DNA from: Corynebacterium sp.
GTDB taxonomy: Bacteria > Actinomycetota > Actinomycetes > Mycobacteriales > Mycobacteriaceae
Reading direction: 5' to 3'
Length of the DNA: 42,284 nucleotides
Assembly: GCF_030530965.1 (NCBI RefSeq)
Contig: NZ_JAUMTY010000016.1
Location: 1,368-43,651, forward strand
The notes below the pieces were generated by a model, which saw only the letters and a program-made list of their open reading frames with translations, made no database searches and had not been told where the DNA came from. Positions 9,324 to 17,855 of the stretch are shown in pieces (positions within the stretch are counted from its first letter, which is position 1; each line of letters begins with the position of its first letter). Made by a program: the position numbers and the translations under genes.

Positions 9324-10509
9324 TTTGCGTGGCCTCCGAGTGATGGCCGTTCATGCCCACCCCGACGACGAAGCTCTGTGGACCGGTGGTTTATTAGCGC
9401 ACCTGTCCCGCCGCGGTGCTGATGTTCGCGTGGTCACGTGCACGTTGGGGGAGCAAGGTGAGGTCATTGGGGAGCCGATGCAGGGCCTCATTGCTGATGA
9501 AGCCGATATGCTTGGCGGCTTTCGTTATCGGGAGCTTGAGGATTCGCTCCGGATCCTGGGCGTGAATGGTGTTCACCATCGCCCCTGTGTGCTGGGCGGT
9601 GTGGGCCGCTGGCGAGACTCGGGGATGGTGGGAACGCCGTCGGCGGATCACCCGCGCGCATTCGTGAAGTCGGGGCAGCAGGCTGTTGATGCGCTCAAGG
9701 TCCTGATGACCGGGTTCTGCCCCGATATCGTGGTCACTTATGGGCCTGATGGTGGTTACGGGCATCCCGATCATATCCGTGCTCATGAGATCACTCATGC
9801 GGCTGTTGCGGAGCTCTCCCATACGTCCGCGCCTGAATTAGGTGGCGATGATGAGGATCTGTTTTCTGCCGTGCTGGCACGCCGTCACGGTGGTCGTGAA
9901 AACTCTTCGGACCACGGCATTCCGGATCCCGTTGTTCTTTGGGCAGTTCGCGGCGAAACAGCTCTTAAACAGGCGGGTCGCGCGATCTCCCGTATTCCCG
10001 ATGGATGGGTTGCCCCCAGCGGGATGGAATTCAGTTTTGCCGACGGCGCCGCGAGGGCCGTCGACTCTGCGTCCCCGGAGAAAACCCCAGACACGATCAC
10101 TGAGCCAGATCTTGCCTTCGTCCCCGATGATCTGGTGGACCTTGCCGTGCAGCTAAGTGACGCGGATATTGAGGCGCAAGCGGATGCGATGGCTGCTCAC
10201 GCCACGCAATTGTGGATCGCCGATGGCCGGCAGAGCTGGACAAACCCCGAATCTGCGTGGGCGGTCAGCGATCCCACTGTGGCGCCGAAGGTATTCGCAC
10301 TCTCCAACCGTATTGCTCAACCACTGATGAGAGAAGAACACTATGTGGTGGCGTACGGTGGAAGCGGCCCGTGGGCGAAAACCACACCGGCCCGCTACGC
10401 ATATGATTCCTCAGTCGTGCGCGCACGAGGGCGGAGCGCGTTTTCATTAGATCAGACAGATGAGGGAGCAACACACGATACATCCGAGCAGTCTGGCCAG
10501 CGTCGATAA
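9316..10509 (+). CDS. mshB: GlcNAc-Ins deacetylase MshB (mycothiol biosynthesis)
   Basis: 397 residues. The ATG at 9316 overlaps the preceding stop by 8 nt (ATGAGTGA), with an AGGAGG ribosome-binding site about 13 nt upstream, so it is translationally coupled to the lipoprotein gene. The LmbE-like fold is clear: AHPDDE at residues 14-19 supplies zinc ligands His15 and Asp18, and HPDHIRAHE at 150-158 supplies His153. MshB removes the acetyl group from 1-O-(2-acetamido-2-deoxy-glucopyranosyl)-myo-inositol, a cytosolic step to the thiol mycothiol. The protein is longer than the roughly 300-residue mycobacterial enzyme. The extra length is in the region after residue 170 and in a polar tail. Mca is the main alternative, but the start and the neighbourhood fit MshB. 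Confidence 0.88.
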   Translation: MSDLRGLRVMAVHAHPDDEALWTGGLLAHLSRRGADVRVVTCTLGEQGEVIGEPMQGLIADEADMLGGFRYRELEDSLRILGVNGVHHRPCVLGGVGRWRDSGMVGTPSADHPRAFVKSGQQAVDALKVLMTGFCPDIVVTYGPDGGYGHPDHIRAHEITHAAVAELSHTSAPELGGDDEDLFSAVLARRHGGRENSSDHGIPDPVVLWAVRGETALKQAGRAISRIPDGWVAPSGMEFSFADGAARAVDSASPEKTPDTITEPDLAFVPDDLVDLAVQLSDADIEAQADAMAAHATQLWIADGRQSWTNPESAWAVSDPTVAPKVFALSNRIAQPLMREEHYVVAYGGSGPWAKTTPARYAYDSSVVRARGRSAFSLDQTDEGATHDTSEQSGQRR

Positions 10510-10522
10510 GCGGGGAAGAATC

Positions 10523-11035
10523 ATGGAAAAACATTGGGGAGACCCCAACCATTCTCAGCCGCGTGAAGACGTGAGCAAGGGCGAGCGCATTGCAGGCATC
10601 ACCTGGTTAACCGTCGGGTCCGTGCTGTCCTTCTTCTTAGAAATGGTGTACTTGGGCAGCCGGATTACCATCGGCGGCCACGTCTATCCGTTCCCCTACA
10701 TGATTCTCATTGCAGCCGGCTTCAACTATGTCCTCGGGACGACGGCGCTGCTGTGGACGAAAAAGTTGGCGTGGGCCAGCATCCCTGGTGTGACCTGGAT
10801 CGTGCTCTACTTCATCGCCGTCACGTGGCCGTCGCTGCCGGGAACACGGGGAACAACGTGGATCGTGCCCAACCTCGTCGGAATCCTGTTCATGATCGCC
10901 GGTGTTGCGGGTGCGGCGTGGCCGTTGATGAGGTCGGTGGTGTCGTCGATGGATCAAGTCAATCCACCTCCACCCACCACGACGACGGGTGGCAAACGTT
11001 CCAAGGAGAAAAATAACCCCACAAAGAAAAAGTAA
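10523..11035 (+). CDS. Conserved small integral membrane protein downstream of mshB
   Basis: 170 residues from the ATG at 10523, chosen because GGGGAAG lies 5-10 nt upstream. An in-frame ATG at 10460 inside mshB is possible but less convincing. Four hydrophobic segments are visible: about residues 24-43, 56-76, 83-99 and 113-134. They are flanked by a charged N-terminus and a Pro/Thr then Lys-rich tail ending in KKK. It starts 13 nt after mshB, so it is very likely in the same operon. The same order (mshB followed by a membrane protein of unknown function) is remembered for mycobacteria (Rv1170-Rv1171). I see no catalytic motif and do not assign a function. Confidence 0.8.
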   Translation: MEKHWGDPNHSQPREDVSKGERIAGITWLTVGSVLSFFLEMVYLGSRITIGGHVYPFPYMILIAAGFNYVLGTTALLWTKKLAWASIPGVTWIVLYFIAVTWPSLPGTRGTTWIVPNLVGILFMIAGVAGAAWPLMRSVVSSMDQVNPPPPTTTTGGKRSKEKNNPTKKK

Positions 11036-11279
11036 ATCGCCTGGTAGTGGCCATAAAACGCTGCCCTCACAGACGAAAAGTAGACAGATAGGTTCATTTT
11101 TTGTTTGACGCGTGGCATCATGGAACCGCTTGACGACATTGGGCGCACCCTGACCCCAGTTCGGACAACAAGAACAGGCATGGCAAGACCAGCCACAGCG
11201 CAGCGATCCGACGGTGACGACGTCGCAACGCTGCACAACAGGAAGACAACGGGAAGAAAAGGCGAAAGAGGAGGAGACT

Positions 11280-11597
11280 ATGGCTTACACCATCGCGGAA
11301 CCCTGCGTTGACGTGAAGGATAAGGCATGTGTTGAAGAATGCCCGGTTGACTGCATCTACGAGGGCGTTCGCAGTCTATACATCCACCCCGACGAATGTG
11401 TCGATTGTGGGGCATGCGAACCGGTGTGCCCCGTGGAGGCGATCTTCTACGAGGACGACGTCCCCGATGAGTGGATCGATTATAACGACGCGAACGCCGC
11501 GTTCTTTGACGATCTCGGATCGCCGGGTGGTGCTGCCCGGCTGGGGCCACAGGATTTCGACGCGCCCCTCGTCGCAGAACTCCCGCCGCAAGCCTAG
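11280..11597 (+). CDS. fdxA: 7Fe ferredoxin ([3Fe-4S][4Fe-4S])
   Basis: 105 residues from the ATG at 11280, preceded by a GGAGGAG ribosome-binding site. An upstream in-frame ATG at 11214 would add 22 polar residues that do not match the family. The cysteine pattern is that of Azotobacter-type ferredoxin I: Cys9, Cys17 and Cys50 for the [3Fe-4S] cluster, and Cys21, Cys40, Cys43 and Cys46 for the [4Fe-4S] cluster, with Cys25 free. The C-terminal half is acidic (DEWIDYNDANAAFFDDLG), as in actinobacterial FdxA/FdxC. It is a cytosolic one-electron carrier. The 244-nt upstream gap holds a possible -10 TAGGTT near 11090 but no clear -35. Confidence 0.95.
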   Translation: MAYTIAEPCVDVKDKACVEECPVDCIYEGVRSLYIHPDECVDCGACEPVCPVEAIFYEDDVPDEWIDYNDANAAFFDDLGSPGGAARLGPQDFDAPLVAELPPQA

Positions 11598-11632
11598 GAT
11601 TTCACTCGGGTTCCCGAACGCTATTGTTGGGA

Positions 11633-11651
11633 TAGTATCGGGCTGTCCGAT
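11633..11651 (+). promoter_or_regulatory. Possible dapC -10 box / small hairpin
   Basis: TAGTAT at 11633-11638 fits the actinobacterial TANNNT -10 pattern about 80 nt before dapC. It overlaps a 5-bp inverted repeat ATCGG (11637-11641) / CCGAT (11647-11651), with a T-rich run starting about 6 nt later. The site could be a dapC promoter or a weak terminator for fdxA. The sequence does not decide. Confidence 0.3.
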
Positions 11652-11717
11652 GATCGTATTTTTCTTCCTGTCCACTCGCGTCCCCGTGTCGCGTCCGTTT
11701 TTGCTGTGAGGCTTTGT

Positions 11718-12866
11718 ATGGCGCACCCGCCCCGTATTGTTCGTTCGTCTTTGCTTCCGGATTTCCCGTGGGATTCCCTCGCGGATGCTCGCGCGAAGGC
11801 CGAATCTCACCCGGATGGGTTCATCAACTTGTCGATGGGAACACCCGTCGATCCGGTGTCTCCTGCTGCTCAGCTGGGCCTGGCAGAAAATTCTGGGGCC
11901 CCCGGCTATCCGCAAACTGTCGGCACGCAGGAGTTGAGGCAGACCATTGTCGACGCGATGACTCGTCGCTACGGCATCATCCCGCTTGACCCTGAGCGGC
12001 AGGTTTTGCCGGTGATCGGGACGAAGGAAGCGATTGCGTGGCTGCCATATCTTTTGGGGTTGGGTGAAGGGCACACCGTCGTGATCCCGGAGCTCGCCTA
12101 CCCGACGTACGAGGTCGGTGCCTTGTTGGCGGGGGCGTCGATTGTCCGGGCGGATTCCACATTCCAGCTTGGCCCGCAGGCGCCGACGCTGATGTACATC
12201 AATTCGCCCTCAAACCCGACGGGCAAAGTTCTGGGCCTTGAGCACCTACGGAAAGTTGTGTCCTGGGCTCGGGACCGTGACGTCATCGTCGTCTCGGATG
12301 AGTGTTACTTGGGCCTGGGTTGGACGACGAATGCCAACGGTGTTCGTGGTGAACGGCCCACGCAGCCGGTGTCCCTCCTTCACCCCGATGTGTGCGATGG
12401 GGATACCACCAACCTGATCGCGGTTCATTCGCTATCGAAGACGTCGAACATGGCGTCGTATCGCTCTGGTTGGTTGGCGGGCGACGAGAAGCTCATCCAC
12501 GAGCTGCTGGCCGTTCGCAAGCACGCGGGTTTCATGGTTCCTCAACCGATTCAGGCTGCCACTGTTGCCGCTTTGAAGGATGACGGCTTTGAGCAGCTTC
12601 AGCGGGAGATTTACCGGAATCGTCGTGAGATCCTCGCCGCGGCTCTTCGCGACGCTGGCTTTACTATCGACAATTCCGAAGCTGGCCTGTACTTGTGGTC
12701 CACTCGCGACGAGCCATGCCGAGACACCGTCGATTGGTTTGCAGAGCGCGGAATCCTCGTGGCCCCGGGCGAATTCTACGGCCCGAAAGGTGTGAAGCAC
12801 GTCCGCGTTGCGTTGACGGGCACCGATGATCAGATCACCGCTGCAGCGCAGCGGATCGCGGGGTAG
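11718..12866 (+). CDS. dapC: Succinyldiaminopimelate aminotransferase DapC
   Basis: 382 residues. The ATG at 11718 has GTGAGG 5-10 nt upstream. A GTG at 11706 is in frame but lies inside that site. It is a fold-type I PLP aminotransferase (AspC-like): SNPTGK near residue 160, a DECYLGL segment, the PLP lysine Lys241 in HSLSKTSN, and a conserved Arg in YRSGW. DapC transfers an amino group from glutamate to N-succinyl-2-amino-6-ketopimelate in the succinylase route to meso-DAP and lysine. It follows the ferredoxin gene by about 120 nt, as in mycobacteria. The presence of dapD and dapE nearby supports the substrate choice over other class I aminotransferases. Confidence 0.88.
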   Translation: MAHPPRIVRSSLLPDFPWDSLADARAKAESHPDGFINLSMGTPVDPVSPAAQLGLAENSGAPGYPQTVGTQELRQTIVDAMTRRYGIIPLDPERQVLPVIGTKEAIAWLPYLLGLGEGHTVVIPELAYPTYEVGALLAGASIVRADSTFQLGPQAPTLMYINSPSNPTGKVLGLEHLRKVVSWARDRDVIVVSDECYLGLGWTTNANGVRGERPTQPVSLLHPDVCDGDTTNLIAVHSLSKTSNMASYRSGWLAGDEKLIHELLAVRKHAGFMVPQPIQAATVAALKDDGFEQLQREIYRNRREILAAALRDAGFTIDNSEAGLYLWSTRDEPCRDTVDWFAERGILVAPGEFYGPKGVKHVRVALTGTDDQITAAAQRIAG

Positions 12867-12874
12867 AGGTTAGG

Positions 12875-13075
12875 TCACCAGCGCCCTGACCGGTCCCTCC
12901 ACACCCGCAGGCCGAGCCCCACGACCAAGCTGATCATCACGATCGCAGCGATAATTTTTACCGCGGTGTAGGGGACGAAGGCGCACGCCACGCACACCAC
13001 CAGCACAACAATCAGACTGGTTGTTTGTGCCCGGTCTAATTCAGTGGGGCGTGGGGGCTTGGTTTGCTTCGCCAT
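12875..13075 (-). CDS. Small two-helix membrane protein of unknown function
   Basis: 66 residues from the ATG at 13075 (a TTG at 13084 is also in frame). A polar, proline-containing N-terminus is followed by two hydrophobic segments, about residues 20-36 and 38-56, and a short Arg-rich tail (RVWRDRSGRW). It starts about 22 nt after the dapD stop on the same strand, with AAAGG upstream. It is likely the second gene of a dapD operon and is convergent with dapC, from which it is 8 nt apart. No known domain is recognised. Its small size leaves some doubt, but the frame, the hydrophobic pattern and the ribosome-binding site support a real gene. Confidence 0.6.
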   Translation of the reverse strand: MAKQTKPPRPTELDRAQTTSLIVVLVVCVACAFVPYTAVKIIAAIVMISLVVGLGLRVWRDRSGRW

Positions 13076-13097
13076 GTCTTTCAAAAACCTTTATGGC

Positions 13098-14087
13098 TTA
13101 ATTCGCGTGAAGGTCGTCGTTCAGCGTCACCGTGGAGGACTGCCATGCAACGGCTTCGACGGATCCGGACAGCGAATTGCGGCGGAACAAGATGTTGTTC
13201 GCACCGGAGAGCTGAGCGGCCTTAATCGGTGAGCTGTCCTTCAGCCCCATCGCGTCCGCAACAGGACCGCGCGCAACGACCTTGGTGCCGTAGGTGATGT
13301 ACAGCCCGGCTTCAACAACGCAGTCATTACCGAGGGAAATCCCGACACCGGAGTTAGCGCCCAGGAGGCAGCGCTGTCCAATAGAGATGACCTCTTTTCC
13401 GCCGCCGGACAGCGTCCCCATGATGGAGGCTCCACCACCGATATCGGTGCCGTCATCAACGACGACGCCGCCGGAAATGCGTCCCTCCACCATGGAGTGC
13501 CCGAGTGTGCCGGCGTTGAAGTTGACGAAGCCCTCGTGCATGACCGTGGTGCCGGGCGCTAAGTGTGCCCCCAGGCGGACACGGTCAGCGTCGCCAATTC
13601 GGACACCACTGGGCATGACGTAATCCACCATGCGCGGGAATTTATCCACGGAGAACACGGTGACGGGGCCGCGGGTCGATAGTCGCGCGCGCGTCGATTC
13701 GAAGTTTTCGGTGGAGCAGGGGCCGTAATTCGTCCACACGACGTTGGTCAGTTTGCCGAAGATGCCCTCCACGTTCACGGTGTGGGGCCGTGCGATGCGG
13801 TGAGACAAAAGGTGAAGGCGCAGGTAGGCGTCGTAAGCATCGGTGGGCGGGGTGGAGAGGTCTTTAATCTGAGTACGGATCGCGACACGGCGCACGTGGC
13901 GATCTTCATCGCTGTGCGCCGCCGCAGCGAGTTCCTCGGGGGCGTCGCAACCGAGCTCAGTGGTGGTGGTTTCGCTGATGTCGTCGCTGAGAGACGGGGA
14001 CGGGAACCACGAATCCAACACGATTCCGTCGTCGGTGATGGTGGCAAGACCATCGGCAATGGCACCTGTAGTTAAAAATGAAGTCAT
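13098..14087 (-). CDS. dapD: Tetrahydrodipicolinate N-succinyltransferase DapD
   Basis: 329 residues. The start was chosen at the ATG at 14087 because MTSFLTTGAIADGLATI… lines up with actinobacterial DapD. A GTG 30 nt further upstream is in frame. The protein has the left-handed beta-helix hexapeptide region (about residues 170-275, e.g. RVRLGAHLAPGTTVMHEGFVNFNAGTLG and the GISLGNDCVVEAG turns) of trimeric acyltransferases. It transfers succinyl from succinyl-CoA to tetrahydrodipicolinate, committing it to the succinylase branch of DAP synthesis in the cytosol. No good ribosome-binding site precedes the start. In mycobacteria dapD and dapE are adjacent and divergent. Here a permease gene lies between them. 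Confidence 0.93.
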   Translation of the reverse strand: MTSFLTTGAIADGLATITDDGIVLDSWFPSPSLSDDISETTTTELGCDAPEELAAAAHSDEDRHVRRVAIRTQIKDLSTPPTDAYDAYLRLHLLSHRIARPHTVNVEGIFGKLTNVVWTNYGPCSTENFESTRARLSTRGPVTVFSVDKFPRMVDYVMPSGVRIGDADRVRLGAHLAPGTTVMHEGFVNFNAGTLGHSMVEGRISGGVVVDDGTDIGGGASIMGTLSGGGKEVISIGQRCLLGANSGVGISLGNDCVVEAGLYITYGTKVVARGPVADAMGLKDSSPIKAAQLSGANNILFRRNSLSGSVEAVAWQSSTVTLNDDLHAN

Positions 14088-14153
14088 AGGGGCCACAATA
14101 CCCAAGCGTTGCGACACACGACGCCCAGGTGCGCAGTGGCCCCGCTGTAGCGC

Positions 14154-15557
14154 CTACTTTGCGGGAACCGCCGATGCATTCCGACGACGGGCGACGGCCG
14201 ACAAGGCAACCAGTGCGGCGAAGAAGACGCCAACCGCGATGACTTGTGGGCGCGCTGAGTTGTCGAAAAGCATGAGAATAGTCAACGCCAGCAGACCAAT
14301 CAGCGCGACATAACTCATGTACGGATATCCCCACATTTTCACGGGGAGTGTGCCTTCTGCTTCCATTTCGGGCCGTAGCTTGATCTCTGAGGCGGCGATC
14401 ATGAACCAGAGCACCAAGAGCGAACCGCCGACGATGTTGAAGAACAACTCGATGAGGTTCGCCGGCCCCCAGACCTGAAGCGCCACGGATAAGTAAGCCA
14501 GCGCCATGGAGAGGCACACCGCGCGCGTGGGGACGCCCTCGTGGTTCGTCTTGGTGAAGAATTTCAGGCCGTCGCCCTCTTTGGACATGGCGTAAATCAC
14601 GCGGGAGGTAGCGTAAATCTGCGCGTTAAAAGCCGAGAGCAGCGCCAACGTGATGATTATCTCCATGAACCCAACGACACCAGGGATGTCGGCTTGGGCG
14701 AGGACGCGAGTGAAGGGAGAATCGGCAGCACCTTCAGCCTGGCCCAAGGTCGAATAGGGAAGCAGGAAGATAATGACCAGCACAGATCCCAGGTAGAACA
14801 CCGAGATACGCAAAATAACCGAGCGCACAGCGGTCGCGATGGCACGGCTGGGGTTCTCAGACTCAGCAGCCGCGATGGTCACAATCTCAATTCCACCGAA
14901 AGCGAAGGCGACGGCGAGCAGACCTGCAGCGATCCCGCCCACTCCGTTCGGGGCGAAGCCGGATTCCCTTACATGCTCAAATCCGACCATGGGGTGCCCG
15001 GGGAGAAGCCCGAAGATCAGAAGAACGCCGACGACCAGGAAAAAGACGATAACCGCGACTTTGATAAACGCGAACCAGTATTCGAATTCACCGAAGCCAC
15101 GGACTTTAGCCATGTTGATGAAGGTGAAGATGATGACGCAGACAAGCGCTGGAATCCAGCCGTCGACACCGAACCAATTACCAATAAACGCACCGGCACC
15201 GGTGATTTCCGCACCCATGACCATGACCAGCATGAACCAGTACAACCAGCCGGTCGAAAAACCGGCCCATTGACCGAAAGCCTGTCGGGAATATGCAGAG
15301 AATGTTCCTGTATTGGGGCGGGCGGCACCGAGTTCACCCAGCATCCGCATCACCAGAACAACAAGGAATCCGGCAACAATATAGGAAATCAAGACTGCCG
15401 GTCCCGCGGCTTTAATGCCGACGCCTGTTCCAAGGAAGAGCCCTGCGCCGATGGCAGATCCCAACCCCATCATCGTGAGGTGCCGAACTTTCAACCCATG
15501 TCCCAGTTGCGAGGTGGAATCGGAAGATTCATCGCCCTGTGAAGCATTGTTCGTCAT
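14154..15557 (-). CDS. AroP/GabP-type amino-acid permease
   Basis: 467 residues from the ATG at 15557, with AAAGGG about 8 nt upstream. An earlier in-frame ATG at 15611 would add 18 residues with no ribosome-binding site. About 12 hydrophobic segments are visible. The first is preceded by the amino-acid transporter signature GLKVRHLTMMGLGSAIGAGLFLG, and GTFSAYSRQAFGQWAGFSTGW follows the second helix. These mark the amino-acid transporter (AAT) family of the APC superfamily: proton symporters for aromatic, branched, proline, GABA or related amino acids at the cytoplasmic membrane. The exact substrate is not readable. It lies between dapD (66 nt) and the divergent dapE, and a link to lysine or aromatic amino-acid uptake is only a guess. 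Confidence 0.85.
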   Translation of the reverse strand: MTNNASQGDESSDSTSQLGHGLKVRHLTMMGLGSAIGAGLFLGTGVGIKAAGPAVLISYIVAGFLVVLVMRMLGELGAARPNTGTFSAYSRQAFGQWAGFSTGWLYWFMLVMVMGAEITGAGAFIGNWFGVDGWIPALVCVIIFTFINMAKVRGFGEFEYWFAFIKVAVIVFFLVVGVLLIFGLLPGHPMVGFEHVRESGFAPNGVGGIAAGLLAVAFAFGGIEIVTIAAAESENPSRAIATAVRSVILRISVFYLGSVLVIIFLLPYSTLGQAEGAADSPFTRVLAQADIPGVVGFMEIIITLALLSAFNAQIYATSRVIYAMSKEGDGLKFFTKTNHEGVPTRAVCLSMALAYLSVALQVWGPANLIELFFNIVGGSLLVLWFMIAASEIKLRPEMEAEGTLPVKMWGYPYMSYVALIGLLALTILMLFDNSARPQVIAVGVFFAALVALSAVARRRNASAVPAK

Positions 15558-15611
15558 GAAGTGCCCTTTGGTATTGGGGGAGCAGTGAGCTACGCGCCCA
15601 TGCTGATACAT

Positions 15612-15633
15612 CTATTCGATCTGTTCAGAATAG
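15612..15633. promoter_or_regulatory. Inverted repeat over the permease -10 (operator-like)
   Basis: CTATTC (15612-15617) and GAATAG (15628-15633) form a perfect 6-bp inverted repeat with a 10-nt spacer. On the minus strand one arm contains TATTCT, a TANNNT -10 candidate for the permease gene. A dyad over a -10 box is the layout of a repressor site. No regulator gene is adjacent. Confidence 0.4.
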
Positions 15634-15724
15634 CCGGTTCGTTACTCAGGGGTGACCACGGCGTCGGTCAAGCATGGGAATCCCGCACGAATACATCGCG
15701 CATGCGCGTGTCCGCCCCGGCGGT

Positions 15725-15730
15725 TAGTCT
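15725..15730 (+). promoter_or_regulatory. -10 box of a leaderless dapE transcript
   Basis: TAGTCT ends 6 nt before the GTG start of dapE, and no ribosome-binding site lies between. This is the spacing expected if transcription begins at the start codon. No clear -35 is visible. Confidence 0.6.
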
Positions 15731-15736
15731 GGTGGC

Positions 15737-16870
15737 GTGATTGACCTGACTCAGCACCCTATTGATCTCACCAGGGCACTCGTTGACATTGAGAGTGTCT
15801 CTAAGAATGAAAAAAATATTGCCGACGCCGTCGAGGCAGCGCTCCGAGCCGTCGCTGCGTCCTCCGACGAGGCGAATGGCATAACGGTTGAGCGTTTTAA
15901 TAACACCGTGATGGCCAAAACCAACCGAGGTTTGCCCTCACGCGCGGTGTTGGCAGGCCACCTGGACACTGTGCCCATTGCCGACAACGTTCCCTCCACG
16001 CGGGGCACGGACAAGGACGGCCGCGACACACTCTTCGGCTGCGGGACCGTCGACATGAAGTCGGGCGATGCGGTGTTCCTCCACGCCTTTGCCCAATTGG
16101 CCGAGTCACCAGACCTGGCCCGCGACATGACGATCATCATGTATGAGGCGGAGGAAATCGCGGCCACAGAAAACGGGCTGAGGAAATTAGCCGAGCATTC
16201 CCCCGAGTGGTTGCAGGGCGATATTGCCATCTTGGGCGAGCCCTCGGGTGCCGTGATCGAGGCGGGATGCCAAGGCAGTGTCCGCGTAAAAGTGACCGCC
16301 TTGGGTGAGCGCGCCCACTCGGCCCGATCGTGGCTGGGGGACAATGCCATGCACAAACTAGCCCCAGTCATCGCGCGCGCTGCCGCCCATGATGGGGACA
16401 AAATCGTCGAGATCGACGGCTTGGAGTACCACGAAGGGTTCAACATCGTGATGTGCGAATCGGGAGTGGCCACGAACACGATTCCCGACGAGGCATGGAT
16501 GTTCGTGAACTACCGTTTCGCGCCGGGAAAGTCGACACAGCAAGCGTTGGATGAGACCTTCGCGATTATCGGCGTCGGCACTCCTGGTAATCCGGAGCCT
16601 GGTTTTCGCCTCGATATCGACGATGAATCCCCCGGTGCGCTGCCGGGCTTGCACCATGCCGCAGCGGCTGAGCTCATTGACGTGACCGGTGGGAATGTTC
16701 GCGCCAAATACGGGTGGACGGATGTTGCCCGCTTTGCTGCGATGGGGATTCCCGCGGTCAATTTTGGCCCGGGTGATCCGGCCTTTGCCCATAAAAAAGA
16801 TGAGCAGTGCCCGGTAGAGATGATTACCGACGTATCAGACCAGATCATGGCTTATCTGACGAGTAAGTGA
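15737..16870 (+). CDS. dapE: Succinyl-diaminopimelate desuccinylase DapE
   Basis: 377 residues from the GTG at 15737. It is an M20 metallopeptidase-family protein: the first metal histidine and aspartate are in LAGHLDTVP, the bridging Asp is in the GCGTVDMKSG region, the EAEEIAA segment supplies the catalytic and metal glutamates, and a late HKKDEQCP stretch holds the final metal histidine. DapE hydrolyses N-succinyl-LL-2,6-diaminopimelate to LL-DAP and succinate, feeding lysine and peptidoglycan synthesis. It has no ribosome-binding site but does have a -10 box 6 nt upstream. The next gene begins 16 nt after its stop, so dapE, the LOG gene and folP2 probably form one operon. Confidence 0.93.
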   Translation: MIDLTQHPIDLTRALVDIESVSKNEKNIADAVEAALRAVAASSDEANGITVERFNNTVMAKTNRGLPSRAVLAGHLDTVPIADNVPSTRGTDKDGRDTLFGCGTVDMKSGDAVFLHAFAQLAESPDLARDMTIIMYEAEEIAATENGLRKLAEHSPEWLQGDIAILGEPSGAVIEAGCQGSVRVKVTALGERAHSARSWLGDNAMHKLAPVIARAAAHDGDKIVEIDGLEYHEGFNIVMCESGVATNTIPDEAWMFVNYRFAPGKSTQQALDETFAIIGVGTPGNPEPGFRLDIDDESPGALPGLHHAAAAELIDVTGGNVRAKYGWTDVARFAAMGIPAVNFGPGDPAFAHKKDEQCPVEMITDVSDQIMAYLTSK

Positions 16871-16886
16871 CGGGAAGGACAGCACT

Positions 16887-17855
16887 ATGGGGCGGAAGAC
16901 ATCCCGCATGATGGGCGGGAAGGACGACGATCGAGGCCATCTGCGGTTCCGTGGCCCAGTGGTGTTTCGCGATCGCGGCGGTAAAGCGCATGACCACACG
17001 CACGCACGATCCACCACCGACCAGCGCCTTTTGGACGTTCAGAAGGATGCGGACTGGCTGCACACCGATCCGTGGCGGGTCCTGCGCATTCAAAGTGAGT
17101 TCGTCGAAGGTTTCGGCGCTCTTGCCGAGATTCCCCGCGCGGTCACCGTATTTGGTTCGGCGCGTGCTGAAGTAGATTCGCCATACTATAAAAAGGGCGT
17201 CGAGGTCGGTCGCGCACTGCATGAAGCCGGCTACGGTGTCATCACCGGTGGTGGCCCGGGGCTGATGGAAGCCGCGAATCGTGGTTGCGCGGAGGCTGGC
17301 GGATTGTCCATCGGGTTGGGTATTGAGCTACCTCATGAGCAGAACTTGAATGCCTGGGTCAATCTTGGTTTGAACTTCCGCTACTTCTTCGTCCGCAAGA
17401 CAATGTTCCTGAAATATTCCCAGGCATTCGTGTGCCTCCCGGGTGGTTTCGGGACGATGGACGAGCTTTTCGAAGCCCTGGTTCTGGTCCAAACCGGGAA
17501 GGTGACTCGATACCCCATTGTGCTGATCGGGACCGAGTTCTGGTCGGGCTTGGTGGACTGGATTCGGGATCGTCTGATTAGTGAAAAGATGGTGTCGCCC
17601 GAAGACCCGGATCTCTTCCTCGTGACGGACGACGTCGAGGAGGCCGTCGGCTACATTACGACGAAGCACGAAGGCTTTGTGGAGGAATTGGGGCGGCGGT
17701 TAGAGGAAAACAGTCTTTCCCATTCGCAGCGGGCTGGAATTTTGCGCAGTGTAGGAAAGCTTGCTGAGGACGGTGATGCGTCTGGTGAGGGCCCTTCCAG
17801 CGGCGATGCGTCTGACCATGATCCCTCTGATGGTGGCTCCTCTCGTGACACATAA
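16887..17855 (+). CDS. LOG-family protein (TIGR00730, cytokinin-riboside 5'-monophosphate phosphoribohydrolase type)
   Basis: 322 residues from the ATG at 16887, with GGAAGGA 8-14 nt upstream. The Rossmann-like LOG core covers about residues 80-265. It contains TVFGSARAE, ITGGGPGLMEAANRG and the catalytic motif PGGFGTMDELFEALVLVQTGK, with the usual Arg-Lys (FVRKTMF) before it. LOG enzymes cut the N-glycosidic bond of nucleoside 5'-monophosphates and can release cytokinins. The bacterial physiological substrate is often unknown. The protein is longer than the compact (about 190-residue) LOG enzymes, with a polar, Arg/His-rich N-terminal stretch of about 45 residues and a disordered Ser/Gly/Asp tail. 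It is placed between dapE and folP2, as in mycobacteria. Confidence 0.9.
   Translation: MGRKTSRMMGGKDDDRGHLRFRGPVVFRDRGGKAHDHTHARSTTDQRLLDVQKDADWLHTDPWRVLRIQSEFVEGFGALAEIPRAVTVFGSARAEVDSPYYKKGVEVGRALHEAGYGVITGGGPGLMEAANRGCAEAGGLSIGLGIELPHEQNLNAWVNLGLNFRYFFVRKTMFLKYSQAFVCLPGGFGTMDELFEALVLVQTGKVTRYPIVLIGTEFWSGLVDWIRDRLISEKMVSPEDPDLFLVTDDVEEAVGYITTKHEGFVEELGRRLEENSLSHSQRAGILRSVGKLAEDGDASGEGPSSGDASDHDPSDGGSSRDT

Noticed and set aside
12867..12900. Short GGTCA/TGACC repeat between dapC and the small membrane gene as a terminator
   Set aside because: A 5-bp stem with a 9-nt loop overlapping a stop codon. Not strong enough.
14541..15542. A 333-residue plus-strand frame opposite the permease
   Set aside because: The permease frame has the family signature and membrane helices. 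The opposite frame is polar and patternless.
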